This document shows positions 1 through 9,901 of a stretch of DNA of 64,000 bases, one piece after another. The stretch covers positions 186,001-250,000 of the forward strand of contig NZ_NEJP01000004.1 in assembly GCF_002113125.1 (NCBI RefSeq), in the 5' to 3' direction. Every line of letters starts with the position of its first letter. Within the stretch, counting starts at the first letter, position 1. Under the pieces are notes generated by a model, which made no database searches, was not told the origin of the DNA, and saw only the letters and a list, made by a program, of their open reading frames with translations. Origin of the DNA: Pseudomonas sp. B20(2017). Lineage in GTDB: Bacteria; Pseudomonadota; Gammaproteobacteria; Pseudomonadales; Pseudomonadaceae. The translations under genes and the position numbers were made by a program.

Positions 1-966
<966 letters not shown>

Positions 967-985
967 GACTTAGTTCTGGTGAATG

Positions 986-1015
986 AAAAAGCCGCCTCTT
1001 GAGGGCGGCTTTTTT
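986..1015 (+). terminator. Rho-independent terminator of pckA
   Basis: The arms GCCGCCTC and GAGGGCGGC form a GC-rich stem with a very short loop, preceded by A5 and followed by T6. It lies 19 bases after the pckA stop codon. Confidence 0.9.
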
Positions 1016-1138
1016 GTGGGTGGTGGGTTGGATTTCATTGTCAGAGCAACTGCTATTATTCCCGCAGAATCCGCGTTAAACAGCCAGAATAATGCTACTT
1101 AAGGAGCCGCGAACTCCTAAGCATTTTCCCTCCAACCA

Positions 1139-1414
1139 TCATGGCCATTGCCGTCTGGTATGCAGCACTCGTAGCACTTCCACAACATTAACTTTGACTG
1201 CGTAGATGATGACGTAGTTTGGAGTGACGACGATTTCGCGGGTACCTTCCGCGATACCTTTTCGGTACAGGGCTGGGTGCTGGCGAGCGCTTTCTCCTTT
1301 CAGTTCGAAGGCCTCATCGAGTTCAATCGCTGCAACGGGATTTTCCTGGCTGATACGCTCCATGATGTTGTCTCGGTCATCCAGCGCCTCTTGGCGCCAG
1401 ACCAACCTCATCAA
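1139..1414 (-). CDS. RelE/ParE-superfamily toxin
   Basis: Predicted 91-aa type II toxin. It has the family layout: an N-terminal WRQEALDDRDNIMERI helix (the 'W...A..DL..I..YI' pattern), a central region with basic residues (YRKGIAEGTREIVV), and a C-terminal YVIIYAVKVNVVEVLRVLHTRRQWP strand pair typical of ParE/RelE folds (the 'IYR...I.ILRVLH..RQ' signature). ParE members usually poison DNA gyrase and RelE members cleave mRNA; which applies here cannot be read from the sequence. Its ATG overlaps the stop codon of the upstream antitoxin by 4 bases, which supports translational coupling. Nothing looks broken. Confidence 0.85.
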   Translation of the reverse strand: MMRLVWRQEALDDRDNIMERISQENPVAAIELDEAFELKGESARQHPALYRKGIAEGTREIVVTPNYVIIYAVKVNVVEVLRVLHTRRQWP

Positions 1415-1854
1415 CGTACTCGCTGACGCAGGGCATCCCGCTTGGCGGCAAATATCCTGCGAGCGTCTTCATCGCTGACGCTGGGTCTTGGGTCATCAAT
1501 GCTGATTTGTACCTGTTGCTTGACCCATTCTTCATACGCAGCTGCTTCATGAGCTTGTTTCATCGCTTCGGCGCGATCTGGGCGGGCATAGGTTTTTATC
1601 TGAAGAGGGTCATAACTGGAGGCGTCCACATCGAAGTGATTGATGCCCACTCCTTGCAGGTAGGTCACCAGTGTTTCAAACCGCTTGAACAGACGTACCT
1701 GGCCACTGCGTTGTGCGGTCAGTGAGTATTCTTTGCTTCCTTGCTGAATCTGAATCGACCAGCCACCGGGTTTGGCGACGATATGTGCGCTACTGATCGA
1801 ACCGTTCTCAAACAGCCGCTTGAGAGTGCTGTGATCAATGGTTTCAGTGGTCAT
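1411..1854 (-). CDS. Antitoxin partner of the ParE-like toxin
   Basis: 147-aa protein immediately upstream of and overlapping the toxin gene. The C-terminal third (DDPRPSVSDEDARRIFAAKRDALRQR) matches the toxin-wrapping tail seen in antitoxins of ParE-type modules. The first ~90 residues form an extra domain not found in the short (~60-80 aa) antitoxins; it looks like a small alpha/beta fold (GGWSIQIQQGSKEYSLTAQRSGQVRLFKR is split by Gly turns). I chose the ATG at 1854; a TTG at 1914 would add 20 residues but lacks a better ribosome site. The extra domain may be the DNA-binding or dimerisation part, which is inference. Confidence 0.75.
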   Translation of the reverse strand: MTTETIDHSTLKRLFENGSISSAHIVAKPGGWSIQIQQGSKEYSLTAQRSGQVRLFKRFETLVTYLQGVGINHFDVDASSYDPLQIKTYARPDRAEAMKQAHEAAAYEEWVKQQVQISIDDPRPSVSDEDARRIFAAKRDALRQRVR

Positions 1855-2011
1855 GAAGGCAAGCCCTTGGTTGAACAATGGCTCCCATCGTACGCAATCA
1901 ATAATAGTTTGCAAAATTCTGATCCTTAAGTTTCGCGCCGGAGATGTCAGCGTCAGTGTTCGAGATAGGGGCAGGCAGTTCTAGCTGTGAACACGCCTGT
2001 CGAGGAGTTCG

Positions 2012-2311
2012 TCAGGCCGGGGCTTTCCAACTGAGCATTTTCTGCTGGGCGACCTGCAATAGGTCACAGCCGTCTTTGGTCAGCAGGTAGAGCGCGTGGG
2101 TGATGTGCGGGATGTCTTCAACGTCGGCGTGTTTGAAGCAGAGGCAGTAGAGAGTTTGCAGCAGGTCGCTGGAGGCGCGCAGGCGCTGGACGGCGCATTC
2201 GAGGATGTCTTGCGGGTTGGCCTCGGTGTCGATGACCAGGGGCTTGGTGTCGGTGAGGTTGGAGTCGAGTGGGCGGTAGCGATCGGAGTGGAGCTCGTTC
2301 CATGATTTCAT
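2012..2311 (-). CDS. Small Pseudomonas protein, paralogue of the gene at 3889-4170
   Basis: 99-aa soluble protein of unknown function. The C-terminal half (LRASSDLLQTLYCLCFKHAD, then ALYLLTKDGCDLLQVA) is closely similar to the protein encoded at 3889-4170, so the two are paralogues on the same strand with a hydrolase gene between them. Probably all-helical. A GAGGA ribosome site lies about 8 bases before the ATG. A leader element shared with another small gene (see 2395-2560) lies upstream. No enzyme motif, signal peptide or membrane segment is visible. Confidence 0.75.
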   Translation of the reverse strand: MKSWNELHSDRYRPLDSNLTDTKPLVIDTEANPQDILECAVQRLRASSDLLQTLYCLCFKHADVEDIPHITHALYLLTKDGCDLLQVAQQKMLSWKAPA

Positions 2312-2394
2312 TTTTTAGATCCTCAATTGCTTCGAATGAAGCCACCACATCGTGACCAAGCGACTGGAGGCGACTGTGTTCGGGTTGGTCAACC

Positions 2395-2560
2395 GGTGAG
2401 GATCATGCACATACCCGGCACGCTCGAGAGCGTCCCAAACACAGCCACCATAACGCTGCTGGCAATTGAGTGCCGGCAGCATACAGCGGACGCGAATGCA
2501 TGATCCATTCGGGTGACCAAGCCCGAGCCGCTGAATTGGCAGCGACAGTCACAACTATAG
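2395..2560 (-). promoter_or_regulatory. Leader element copy A (structured, repeated at 35215-35445)
   Basis: Gene-free stretch upstream of the small gene at 2012-2311. It shares several blocks with the stretch upstream of the gene at 34862-35128. Read on the plus strand these are ACCCGGC, a 14-base hairpin, TCCCA and CACAGCCxCCAT (2413-2450), and CCGCTGAATTGGCAGCGAC (2528-2546). The hairpin here is ACGCTC/GAGCGT (2420-2433); in the other copy it is AGACC/GGTCT, so pairing is kept although sequence changed. A CTATAGT box on the minus strand (2554-2560) resembles a sigma-S type -10. Function unknown; probably a 5' leader RNA. Confidence 0.55.
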
Positions 2561-2602
2561 GTTTCGGCCCGCTGGCGCCGATAGAAGACAAGGCGCCACT
2601 GC

Positions 2603-2644
2603 CTGTAGGAACGGGATGCAGATTTGGGCAGGTCGTTCCTACAG
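2603..2644. repeat. Inverted repeat, REP-like
   Basis: Perfect 11-base arms CTGTAGGAACG and CGTTCCTACAG separated by 20 bases, lying between the stop of the hydrolase gene (2659) and the next gene. It resembles palindromic repeats scattered in Pseudomonas genomes; no T-run follows on the gene's strand, so I do not call it a terminator. Confidence 0.6.
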
Positions 2645-2658
2645 ATCAATCACGGTTT

Positions 2659-3786
2659 TCAACGAATCGCCCGATACGCCTCAACATCCAGCACACTCGT
2701 GGTCAGCCCTGTCGCCGGACTGTAGATCGTGCCTTTCACCGTCGAGAACGGAACGCCTTTGCTGCCCAGCGAAACGTAGCGCTCGCCTTGATCCAGCTCG
2801 GTGAACCAGGTGTAGGAACACTTCTCCATGGCCTTGTATTTCGCTGCCGCGTTGACGATGGCGGCGGTGTGGTTGCGAAGGTCGGCGTCGGTGAGGTTGA
2901 GGTTTTTGTCTAGGGCGGTGCCCCAGCGTTTCAGGCAGACCTCGGCAAAGTGGCGGACGATCAGGCCGGGTTCGGCCAGCACTTTTGAACCACTGTTGCC
3001 GTCGGCGGAGGCGTTGCCGACCAGGGTGGCGTGACGGCCGGGCATGGGGAAGATGCTGGTTTTGGTGCCGGTCGCGGTTTGCGGGATGACGCAGCTGAAG
3101 CCTTTGGAACGTTCATCCCGCGCGTAGAAACCCACATACTCTTTTACGTTGCTGTTGAGCTTTACCCGTTGTTCCTGAAAGTTACCGATGCCCGGTACCG
3201 GGTCGATGGCAAAGATATTCACTGGAATGTTTTTCAGTGCACTGTCGTTGAACATGGCATTCGCCAGCATGTGGCAACTTATACCGCCGCGACTCCAGCC
3301 CACCAGATTGACTTTTGTTGGAATAACACCGTCCTTGCGAAAGGTTTTGATAATTTGCTCCTGTAACTTCTGCTGCGTAACGCTGCGATCGCCATAGTTG
3401 TATTTACGCCACAGCCAGGAACCTTCGACTTTTACATCTTCAATGGGGATGCCGGCGGCTTTTAGGCGGTTGTATTCCGCTTCGGTCAGTTGCTCGCGCT
3501 GCCAGTCACATTGGCCTTTGATGATGTTTACCGCGTGCTGGACGTTTTCCTCCCAGCCCTTGCCGAACAAGGTCCCGCTGAGGCCGTAGTCCTTGGATTG
3601 GGTGAACAGTTCATCGGCTTGCAGGTTGCTGGTGCCGGGGCCATCGACCACGATCCATTCGGCGAACTCGCGACCGACGTGATGAGAAGCCAGTGTGGAA
3701 ACCAATTCACCGTCCCAATAGTTTTCGTGGGCGTTATCAAACTTTGTCGAACCTGTACCGCAAAAGAAAATAGTCAGCGTAGTCAT
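2659..3786 (-). CDS. Alpha/beta-hydrolase-like protein with GWSRG nucleophile motif
   Basis: 375-aa protein without a signal peptide. It carries a plausible catalytic triad: Ser165 in GWSRG (GxSxG), Asp195 in AIDPVPG and His252 in MPGRHATLVG. The N-terminus (LTIFFCGTGST) and the GxSRG form recall DUF2235/T6SS Tle-type lipases and an uncharacterised Legionella-type family (DUF5621 from memory), but I cannot confirm which. The order of motifs and length fit a single-domain hydrolase of about 40 kDa. It sits between two paralogous small genes on the same strand (2012-2311 and 3889-4170), which suggests a functional cassette. Possible roles are effector or phospholipase, with the small proteins as partners; this is inference only. 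No vgrG or hcp gene is nearby. Confidence 0.7.
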   Translation of the reverse strand: MTTLTIFFCGTGSTKFDNAHENYWDGELVSTLASHHVGREFAEWIVVDGPGTSNLQADELFTQSKDYGLSGTLFGKGWEENVQHAVNIIKGQCDWQREQLTEAEYNRLKAAGIPIEDVKVEGSWLWRKYNYGDRSVTQQKLQEQIIKTFRKDGVIPTKVNLVGWSRGGISCHMLANAMFNDSALKNIPVNIFAIDPVPGIGNFQEQRVKLNSNVKEYVGFYARDERSKGFSCVIPQTATGTKTSIFPMPGRHATLVGNASADGNSGSKVLAEPGLIVRHFAEVCLKRWGTALDKNLNLTDADLRNHTAAIVNAAAKYKAMEKCSYTWFTELDQGERYVSLGSKGVPFSTVKGTIYSPATGLTTSVLDVEAYRAIR

Positions 3787-3888
3787 GTTTTTGCTCTTGG
3801 TTGATGTAAGAGCAAACAGGCTAGTTCCAATATTTGTTGTAATGGAAGCGATGGGTTGTTGCGAACTTTGTAAGTTGGTTGGCTGGCT

Positions 3889-4170
3889 TTAACTATTTAT
3901 TTGTTGTCTGGCAACTTCCAGCAAGTCACAGCCGTCCTGCGTCAATAAATAAAGCGCATTGACGATGTTGGGGATATCTTTCACGTCGGCCTGTTTGAAA
4001 CACAAGCAGTAAAGAGTTTCCAGCAGATCACTGGCGGCACGCAGGCGTTGATCGGCGGCATTGAGCAAATCACCCGGTTTTACTGCGGTGTCGATGACCA
4101 TTACCGGATTGTCGCCGGTGCAGGTCTTGAGAGGGCGAAAACGAGTATTCAGCGGTGTGAACATGTTCAT
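3889..4170 (-). CDS. Small Pseudomonas protein, paralogue of the gene at 2012-2311
   Basis: 93-aa soluble, probably helical protein. It shares with the 2012-2311 product the pattern P(L/V)VIDT, LRA(A/S)SDLL(E/Q)TLYCLCFK(Q/H)ADV(K/E)DIP, and ALYLLT(Q/K)DGCDLL(E/Q)VA, about half the residues being identical. It is the first gene of a minus-strand trio (small gene, hydrolase, small gene) with 102 bases before the hydrolase. No known motif. The upstream stretch has a CTATAGT box (minus strand, 4237-4243) as in the paralogue. Confidence 0.75.
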   Translation of the reverse strand: MNMFTPLNTRFRPLKTCTGDNPVMVIDTAVKPGDLLNAADQRLRAASDLLETLYCLCFKQADVKDIPNIVNALYLLTQDGCDLLEVARQQINS

Positions 4171-4474
4171 GATTGAGGCGTGTCCTTTACGAAGTCGCTT
4201 CGGCGGGCCGACACAGTGTTTTCAGTTGCGCCGGCCACTATAGAAGCGCGCTGTCGAGTGGGACAAGACAGCCACAATGGACAGAATTCGTAGGGGTTTT
4301 TCCGGGGGGCGGGCACTTGCCCTACGCGTTTTTGCGGCTTTTTCACAGCCAAACCCTGATGGGCGAAATTTCCCACGCGTTTGTCGGGCGATTCCCGTTA
4401 AACATCTGTATGGTGCGCGCCAGAATCCGTAGGGCGTTTCCAGGCGTCCGACACCGACTTAAAGGGAATTAGGT
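4171..4474. other. Divergent intergenic region
   Basis: 304 bases between the minus-strand small gene and the plus-strand secreted-protein gene. It holds a CTATAGT -10-like box for the minus strand (4237-4243). I see no convincing gene or terminator. The plus-strand gene has a GGGAATTAGG ribosome site directly before its ATG. Confidence 0.5.
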
Positions 4475-4978
4475 ATGCATTGGCTACGAATGGCCTCGAT
4501 CGTTTTGCTATGGGCCAGTGGTTGTCGTTTGGCGTTGGCCTCCGAGGCGGGCAATGGACTGGTGCTCACGCAAGTAGAGCGCACCGAATGGCCGGACGCA
4601 CTCACGACCCAGGCCAGCATCGACACGGCGTCTCGTGCCGAAGTGCTGATGTTCGGCAAGGCACTGCTGGCCAGCGAAGGTCTGGATGAACCCGGACTCA
4701 AACAACGTCTGGGCGTGCCGCATGTGCAGCTCAAGTCGGTCCGCCAGGTGCGTGACGGTCTATGGGATCGTCTGTTTACCACCTATCGCAACGCCAGCCA
4801 GAACTGCGACGAGCAAGCGTTCTGCCCTCGGGTGCGCAGTGTCGCTGACCTGCGTCAGTTGGCGGCGGCATTCACCGGTGATATCAGCCCGGCCCATGCA
4901 CTGTGGGCCAGCAAAAGCCGGGGTCTGCATGAGCGGCTGTTGAACGAGCAATTGCGAGTGGCGGTGTTGCAGCCGTAG
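4475..4978 (+). CDS. Secreted protein of unknown function
   Basis: 167-aa protein with an N-terminal signal peptide (hydrophobic MASIVLLWASGCRLALA, cleavage probably after ALA-SEA), so periplasmic or exported; a Cys in the h-region makes lipoprotein processing conceivable but the box is poor. The mature part is charged and contains a Cys pair (NCDEQAFCPRVRSV) that could form a disulfide. It resembles small exported proteins of integrating conjugative elements (TIGR03765-like 'PFL_4695' type), which is recollection, not a match I could test. It converges with a 43-aa lipoprotein gene 6 bases downstream. Confidence 0.65.
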   Translation: MHWLRMASIVLLWASGCRLALASEAGNGLVLTQVERTEWPDALTTQASIDTASRAEVLMFGKALLASEGLDEPGLKQRLGVPHVQLKSVRQVRDGLWDRLFTTYRNASQNCDEQAFCPRVRSVADLRQLAAAFTGDISPAHALWASKSRGLHERLLNEQLRVAVLQP

Positions 4979-4984
4979 CGCCAG

Positions 4985-5116
4985 TTAGGTCGTAAGCGTA
5001 TGACCCGCTGTCACTGCGCTGGCAAGTGGGGGAAGGTCGCCGGGAAAGGGGGAGCAGCCGCCGAGCAACAGGGCCGTGATGAGAAGAGCGAAGGGCAGTT
5101 TCAAACGATTCGACAT
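4985..5116 (-). CDS. Small lipoprotein, 43 aa
   Basis: Translated by hand from the minus strand: ATG at 5116, TAA at 4985-4987. The N-terminus MSNRLKLPFALLITALLLGG is followed by Cys21, giving the lipobox LLGGC; position +2 is Ser, which favours sorting to the outer membrane. The mature peptide is only 23 residues, rich in Pro, Ala and Thr. An AAGGA ribosome site lies 7 bases before the ATG. The size recalls LptM/YifL-type mini-lipoproteins that assist LptD assembly, but the mature sequence lacks enough identity to say so. Confidence 0.7.
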   Translation of the reverse strand: MSNRLKLPFALLITALLLGGCSPFPGDLPPLASAVTAGHTLTT

Positions 5117-5349
5117 GTGTCTTCCTTAGTGAGAATCCAGAAGCATCGGCCGTCCTGGCGCGATGTTCGATGGACCTTACACTCGCCATCGTGACTTCAG
5201 CGAGGAACAAAGTGTTTCGTTTGTTTCAGGCCATGGCTCAGCATTTCACGCTGTATCATCCCGTATCGATTTGACCCCGGCCTTTTCTCGACTCGCTGCG
5301 ATCGCCCGCTAGGCTGTTGGCATCACAGCGGTCAACGGAGTGACAGCGA

Positions 5350-7278
<1,929 letters not shown>

Positions 7279-7387
7279 AGTCTCGAATCCATCTGCTGAA
7301 TGTCGATCATCACGGCAATGAACTTCAAAAATGCCTGTTGGCTGACTATGGTGATGGCTGTCTTCGGATCGCCAACAAGAGAACAAC

Positions 7388-8611
7388 ATGAGCCAGACAT
7401 CCTTCGCTATTCAGCAGGCCGCCGTGATCGGCGCCGGTACCATGGGCCGCGGCATTGTCATGTGCCTGGCCAATGCCGGCGTGTCAGTGCAGTGGGTCGA
7501 TAACAATCCACAGATGCTCGAACAGGCGCTGGCCGTCGTGGCCGATACCTACGCGCACAACGTGCGACAGGGCCGGATCGACCAGGCCGAGGCCGATGCG
7601 CGGATCGCCCGTGTCAGTGCGGCGCCGGACTATGTGGCGATCCGCAACGTCGACTTGGTGATCGAAGCTGTTTATGAAAATCTTGAGCTCAAGCAGAAGA
7701 TCTTCCGTGAACTCGACGGCTTGCTGAAGCCCGAAGCGCTGCTGGCGAGCAATACCTCGGCGCTGGACATCGACGCCATTGCCGCCGCGACACGCCGCCC
7801 GACCCAAGTGTTGGGCCTGCATTTCTTCAGCCCGGCGCACATCATGAAGTTGCTGGAAATAGTCCGTGGTGCGCAGACCTCACCGGTTGTGCTTGAGGCT
7901 GCTTTAGAGCTGGGCAAGCGCATGGGCAAGGTTAGTGTGGTGTCGGGCAACTGCCACGGTTTTATCGGCAACCGCATGCTGCATCCGTATGTGCTCGAAG
8001 CGCGCAAGATGTTGCTCGAAGGGGCGTATCCACATCAGGTCGATGCGGCGTTGCAGAGTTTCGGTTTCGCCATGGGGCCGTTTCGCATGTACGACGTGGT
8101 CGGCATCGATCTCGAGTGGCGTGCCCGCGAACTGGCCGGCAAAGGGCAGGACGCGCCCGAGGTTCAGGTGGATAACCGCTTGTGCGAACTGGGTCGGTTT
8201 GGTCAGAAGTCCGGTAATGGTTACTACCACTACGAGCCGGGTAGCCGTCAGGCCGAGCATGATCCCGAGGTCGATGCACTGGTGTTGAGCGTCAGCGAAG
8301 GTCTGGGGTTTCATCGGCGGGATATCGGTTCGGAGGAGATCCTCGAGCGGTGCCTGCTGGCGTTGGTCAACGAGGGGGCGAAGATCCTGCAGGAAGGGAT
8401 TGCCGAGTCGGCGCATGACATCGACCAGGTCTATCTGAATGGCTACGGCTTCCCGGCGGAGCGGGGCGGGCCGATGGCCTGGGCGGACGATCAGGGGCTG
8501 GCCGATATTCACAAGCGATTATTGGCGCTGGAGACCCGGCAGGGCGATCACTGGCGGCCGGCGCCATTGATTGGTGAGCTGGCGGCGCGAGGCAAGGGTT
8601 TTTACCTTTAG
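7388..8611 (+). CDS. 3-hydroxyacyl-CoA dehydrogenase, NAD-dependent
   Basis: 407-aa cytosolic enzyme that oxidises L-3-hydroxyacyl-CoA to 3-ketoacyl-CoA in fatty-acid or related beta-oxidation. The Rossmann motif GAGTMGRGI stands at residues 16-24; the catalytic His is in GLHFFSPAH and the Glu partner region is LLEIVRG. Two C-terminal HCDH domains follow, the second with GFPAERGGPM, as in the C-terminal half of FadB/FadJ but without the crotonase part. The next gene is a thioesterase 31 bases downstream on the same strand, so the pair probably forms an operon acting on acyl-CoAs. Start ATG 7388, RBS AAGAGAA. Confidence 0.92.
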   Translation: MSQTSFAIQQAAVIGAGTMGRGIVMCLANAGVSVQWVDNNPQMLEQALAVVADTYAHNVRQGRIDQAEADARIARVSAAPDYVAIRNVDLVIEAVYENLELKQKIFRELDGLLKPEALLASNTSALDIDAIAAATRRPTQVLGLHFFSPAHIMKLLEIVRGAQTSPVVLEAALELGKRMGKVSVVSGNCHGFIGNRMLHPYVLEARKMLLEGAYPHQVDAALQSFGFAMGPFRMYDVVGIDLEWRARELAGKGQDAPEVQVDNRLCELGRFGQKSGNGYYHYEPGSRQAEHDPEVDALVLSVSEGLGFHRRDIGSEEILERCLLALVNEGAKILQEGIAESAHDIDQVYLNGYGFPAERGGPMAWADDQGLADIHKRLLALETRQGDHWRPAPLIGELAARGKGFYL

Positions 8612-8642
8612 ACTGGGCAGATCACTCCAGGAATCGACACTG

Positions 8643-9074
8643 ATGTCCAACCCGATGCCGCAACGCAGCGATTACCCGCACTTCCAGCCGATCACCACGC
8701 GCTGGCATGACAACGACGCCTATGGTCACGTCAACAACGTCACCTATTACAGCTTCTTCGACACCGCGGTGAACACCTACCTGATTCAGGTCGGAGGGCT
8801 GGATATCCATGACGGCGAGGTGGTGGGGTTTGTGGTGAGTTCGTCTTGCGACTACTTCGCGTCGATCGCTTTCCCTGATCGAATCGAGATCGGTCTGCGA
8901 GTCGGCAAGCTGGGCAACAGTTCGGTGCAATACGAACTGGCGGTGTTCAAGGAAGGAGAGGTGGAGGCCTGTGCAGCCGGGCGCTTCGTGCATGTATTTG
9001 TTGACCGGGCATCCAATCAGCCGGTGTCGATTCCGGGCAGGTTGCGCGAAGCGCTGGAACACCTGGCGGTGTGA
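8643..9074 (+). CDS. Acyl-CoA thioesterase, hot-dog fold (4HBT family)
   Basis: 143-aa single hot-dog domain. The active-site signature of 4-hydroxybenzoyl-CoA-type thioesterases is present: TRWHDNDAYGHVNNVTYY with Asp in the DxxGHVNN pattern (about residues 18-35). The partner substrate is probably a medium or short acyl-CoA, given the preceding 3-hydroxyacyl-CoA dehydrogenase gene. A longer frame opens at 8571 but overlaps that gene; the ATG at 8643 with CCAGGAA upstream matches the family length. Confidence 0.88.
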   Translation: MSNPMPQRSDYPHFQPITTRWHDNDAYGHVNNVTYYSFFDTAVNTYLIQVGGLDIHDGEVVGFVVSSSCDYFASIAFPDRIEIGLRVGKLGNSSVQYELAVFKEGEVEACAAGRFVHVFVDRASNQPVSIPGRLREALEHLAV

Positions 9075-9080
9075 CAGGCA

Positions 9081-9110
9081 AAAAAAATCGCAGCCCGGGG
9101 GAGCTGCGAT
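9081..9110 (-). terminator. Terminator between convergent genes
   Basis: Stem ATCGCAGC/GCTGCGAT with an 8-base loop; on the minus strand it is followed by T7, and on the plus strand by a weaker CTGGCTTTT. It serves the glycine-zipper gene and may also stop the thioesterase transcript. Confidence 0.8.
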
Positions 9111-9138
9111 CTGGCTTTTACGGCAACGAGGTCAAGCC

Positions 9139-9618
9139 TCAGTCGCGGTAGTAGCGATGGTGCTTGCGATGGCCATAGGCATGACCACGACCTGGGTGGC
9201 GGTCACGGTAGTAACGACGATCATCATGGCGACGATCGTAATGACGATCGTCATCATCGCTCTTGTTGCCCATGTAGTTGCCCAGCGCGCCACCCGCGCC
9301 GCCGCCGGCTGCTGCGCCGATCAGGCTGCCGGTGGTGCCGCCCATGCTGCGGCCGACCACGTTGCCGCCGGCTGCGCCCAGCGCACCGCCAATGGCTGCT
9401 TCGCCACGGCTGCGCTTGTCCGCGCCCACCGCACTACCACCCGCGCCGCCCAGGGCTGCGCCAATGGTTGAACCTGTACTGCCGCCTAGCGATTGACCGA
9501 CGACCGAGCCAAGAACCCCGCCCAATGCGCCGCCCACACCTGCTTCGGTGGTGCCTCCGGCAGAAGCGAAGCCACTGACCAGGCCAAGGGACAACAAGAG
9601 AATCGAGGAGAACTTCAT
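9139..9618 (-). CDS. Glycine-zipper outer-membrane-type protein
   Basis: 159-aa exported protein. Residues 1-20 form a signal peptide ending GFASA. Residues ~27-115 are a long series of small-residue repeats (GGALGGVLGSVVGQ, GGALGAAGGNVVGR, GAAAGGGAGGALGNYMG), the YMGG/Gly-zipper pattern that packs as membrane-embedded helices. The last ~40 residues are extremely rich in His, Arg, Asp and Tyr, which could bind metal or nucleic acid. Such proteins are often stress-related and outer-membrane located in Pseudomonas. Function otherwise unknown. Confidence 0.85.
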   Translation of the reverse strand: MKFSSILLLSLGLVSGFASAGGTTEAGVGGALGGVLGSVVGQSLGGSTGSTIGAALGGAGGSAVGADKRSRGEAAIGGALGAAGGNVVGRSMGGTTGSLIGAAAGGGAGGALGNYMGNKSDDDDRHYDRRHDDRRYYRDRHPGRGHAYGHRKHHRYYRD

Positions 9619-9699
9619 AGAGGAGCCTCAAAGGGATGACGGCGCGATCCTGAGGCTCTGGAATGGGCGTGACAATCGAAATCCGACGAATAACACGAC

Positions 9700-9805
9700 T
9701 TGTATACAATTCTGCAACTTACTGATTTTTGGGTGGAACTTAATCGATTTTCGCCGGTCTTTAACTACTTCGGACAGGCCGCTTTGATCACAAAGCGGCC
9801 TTTTT
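9700..9805 (+). ncRNA. Candidate small RNA ending in a strong terminator
   Basis: The stem GGCCGCTTTG/CAAAGCGGCC (9777-9800) followed by T5 is a perfect plus-strand terminator, yet no plus-strand gene precedes it: the nearest upstream plus-strand gene ends at 9074, behind another terminator. The ~100 bases before it are unusually AT-rich and contain TATACAAT (9703-9710), a good -10 box, without a clear -35. An independent short transcript is the simplest reading; the exact 5' end is unknown. Confidence 0.4.
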
Positions 9806-9901
9806 GTGGGCGTTTGAAAAGTGTTCGCGCAGAAAAAAACATTGATTCTGCTGCCGCTTTCGCGAGCAAGCTCCGACGAAGGCGCCCGTTCAGGCGCCGT
9901 A

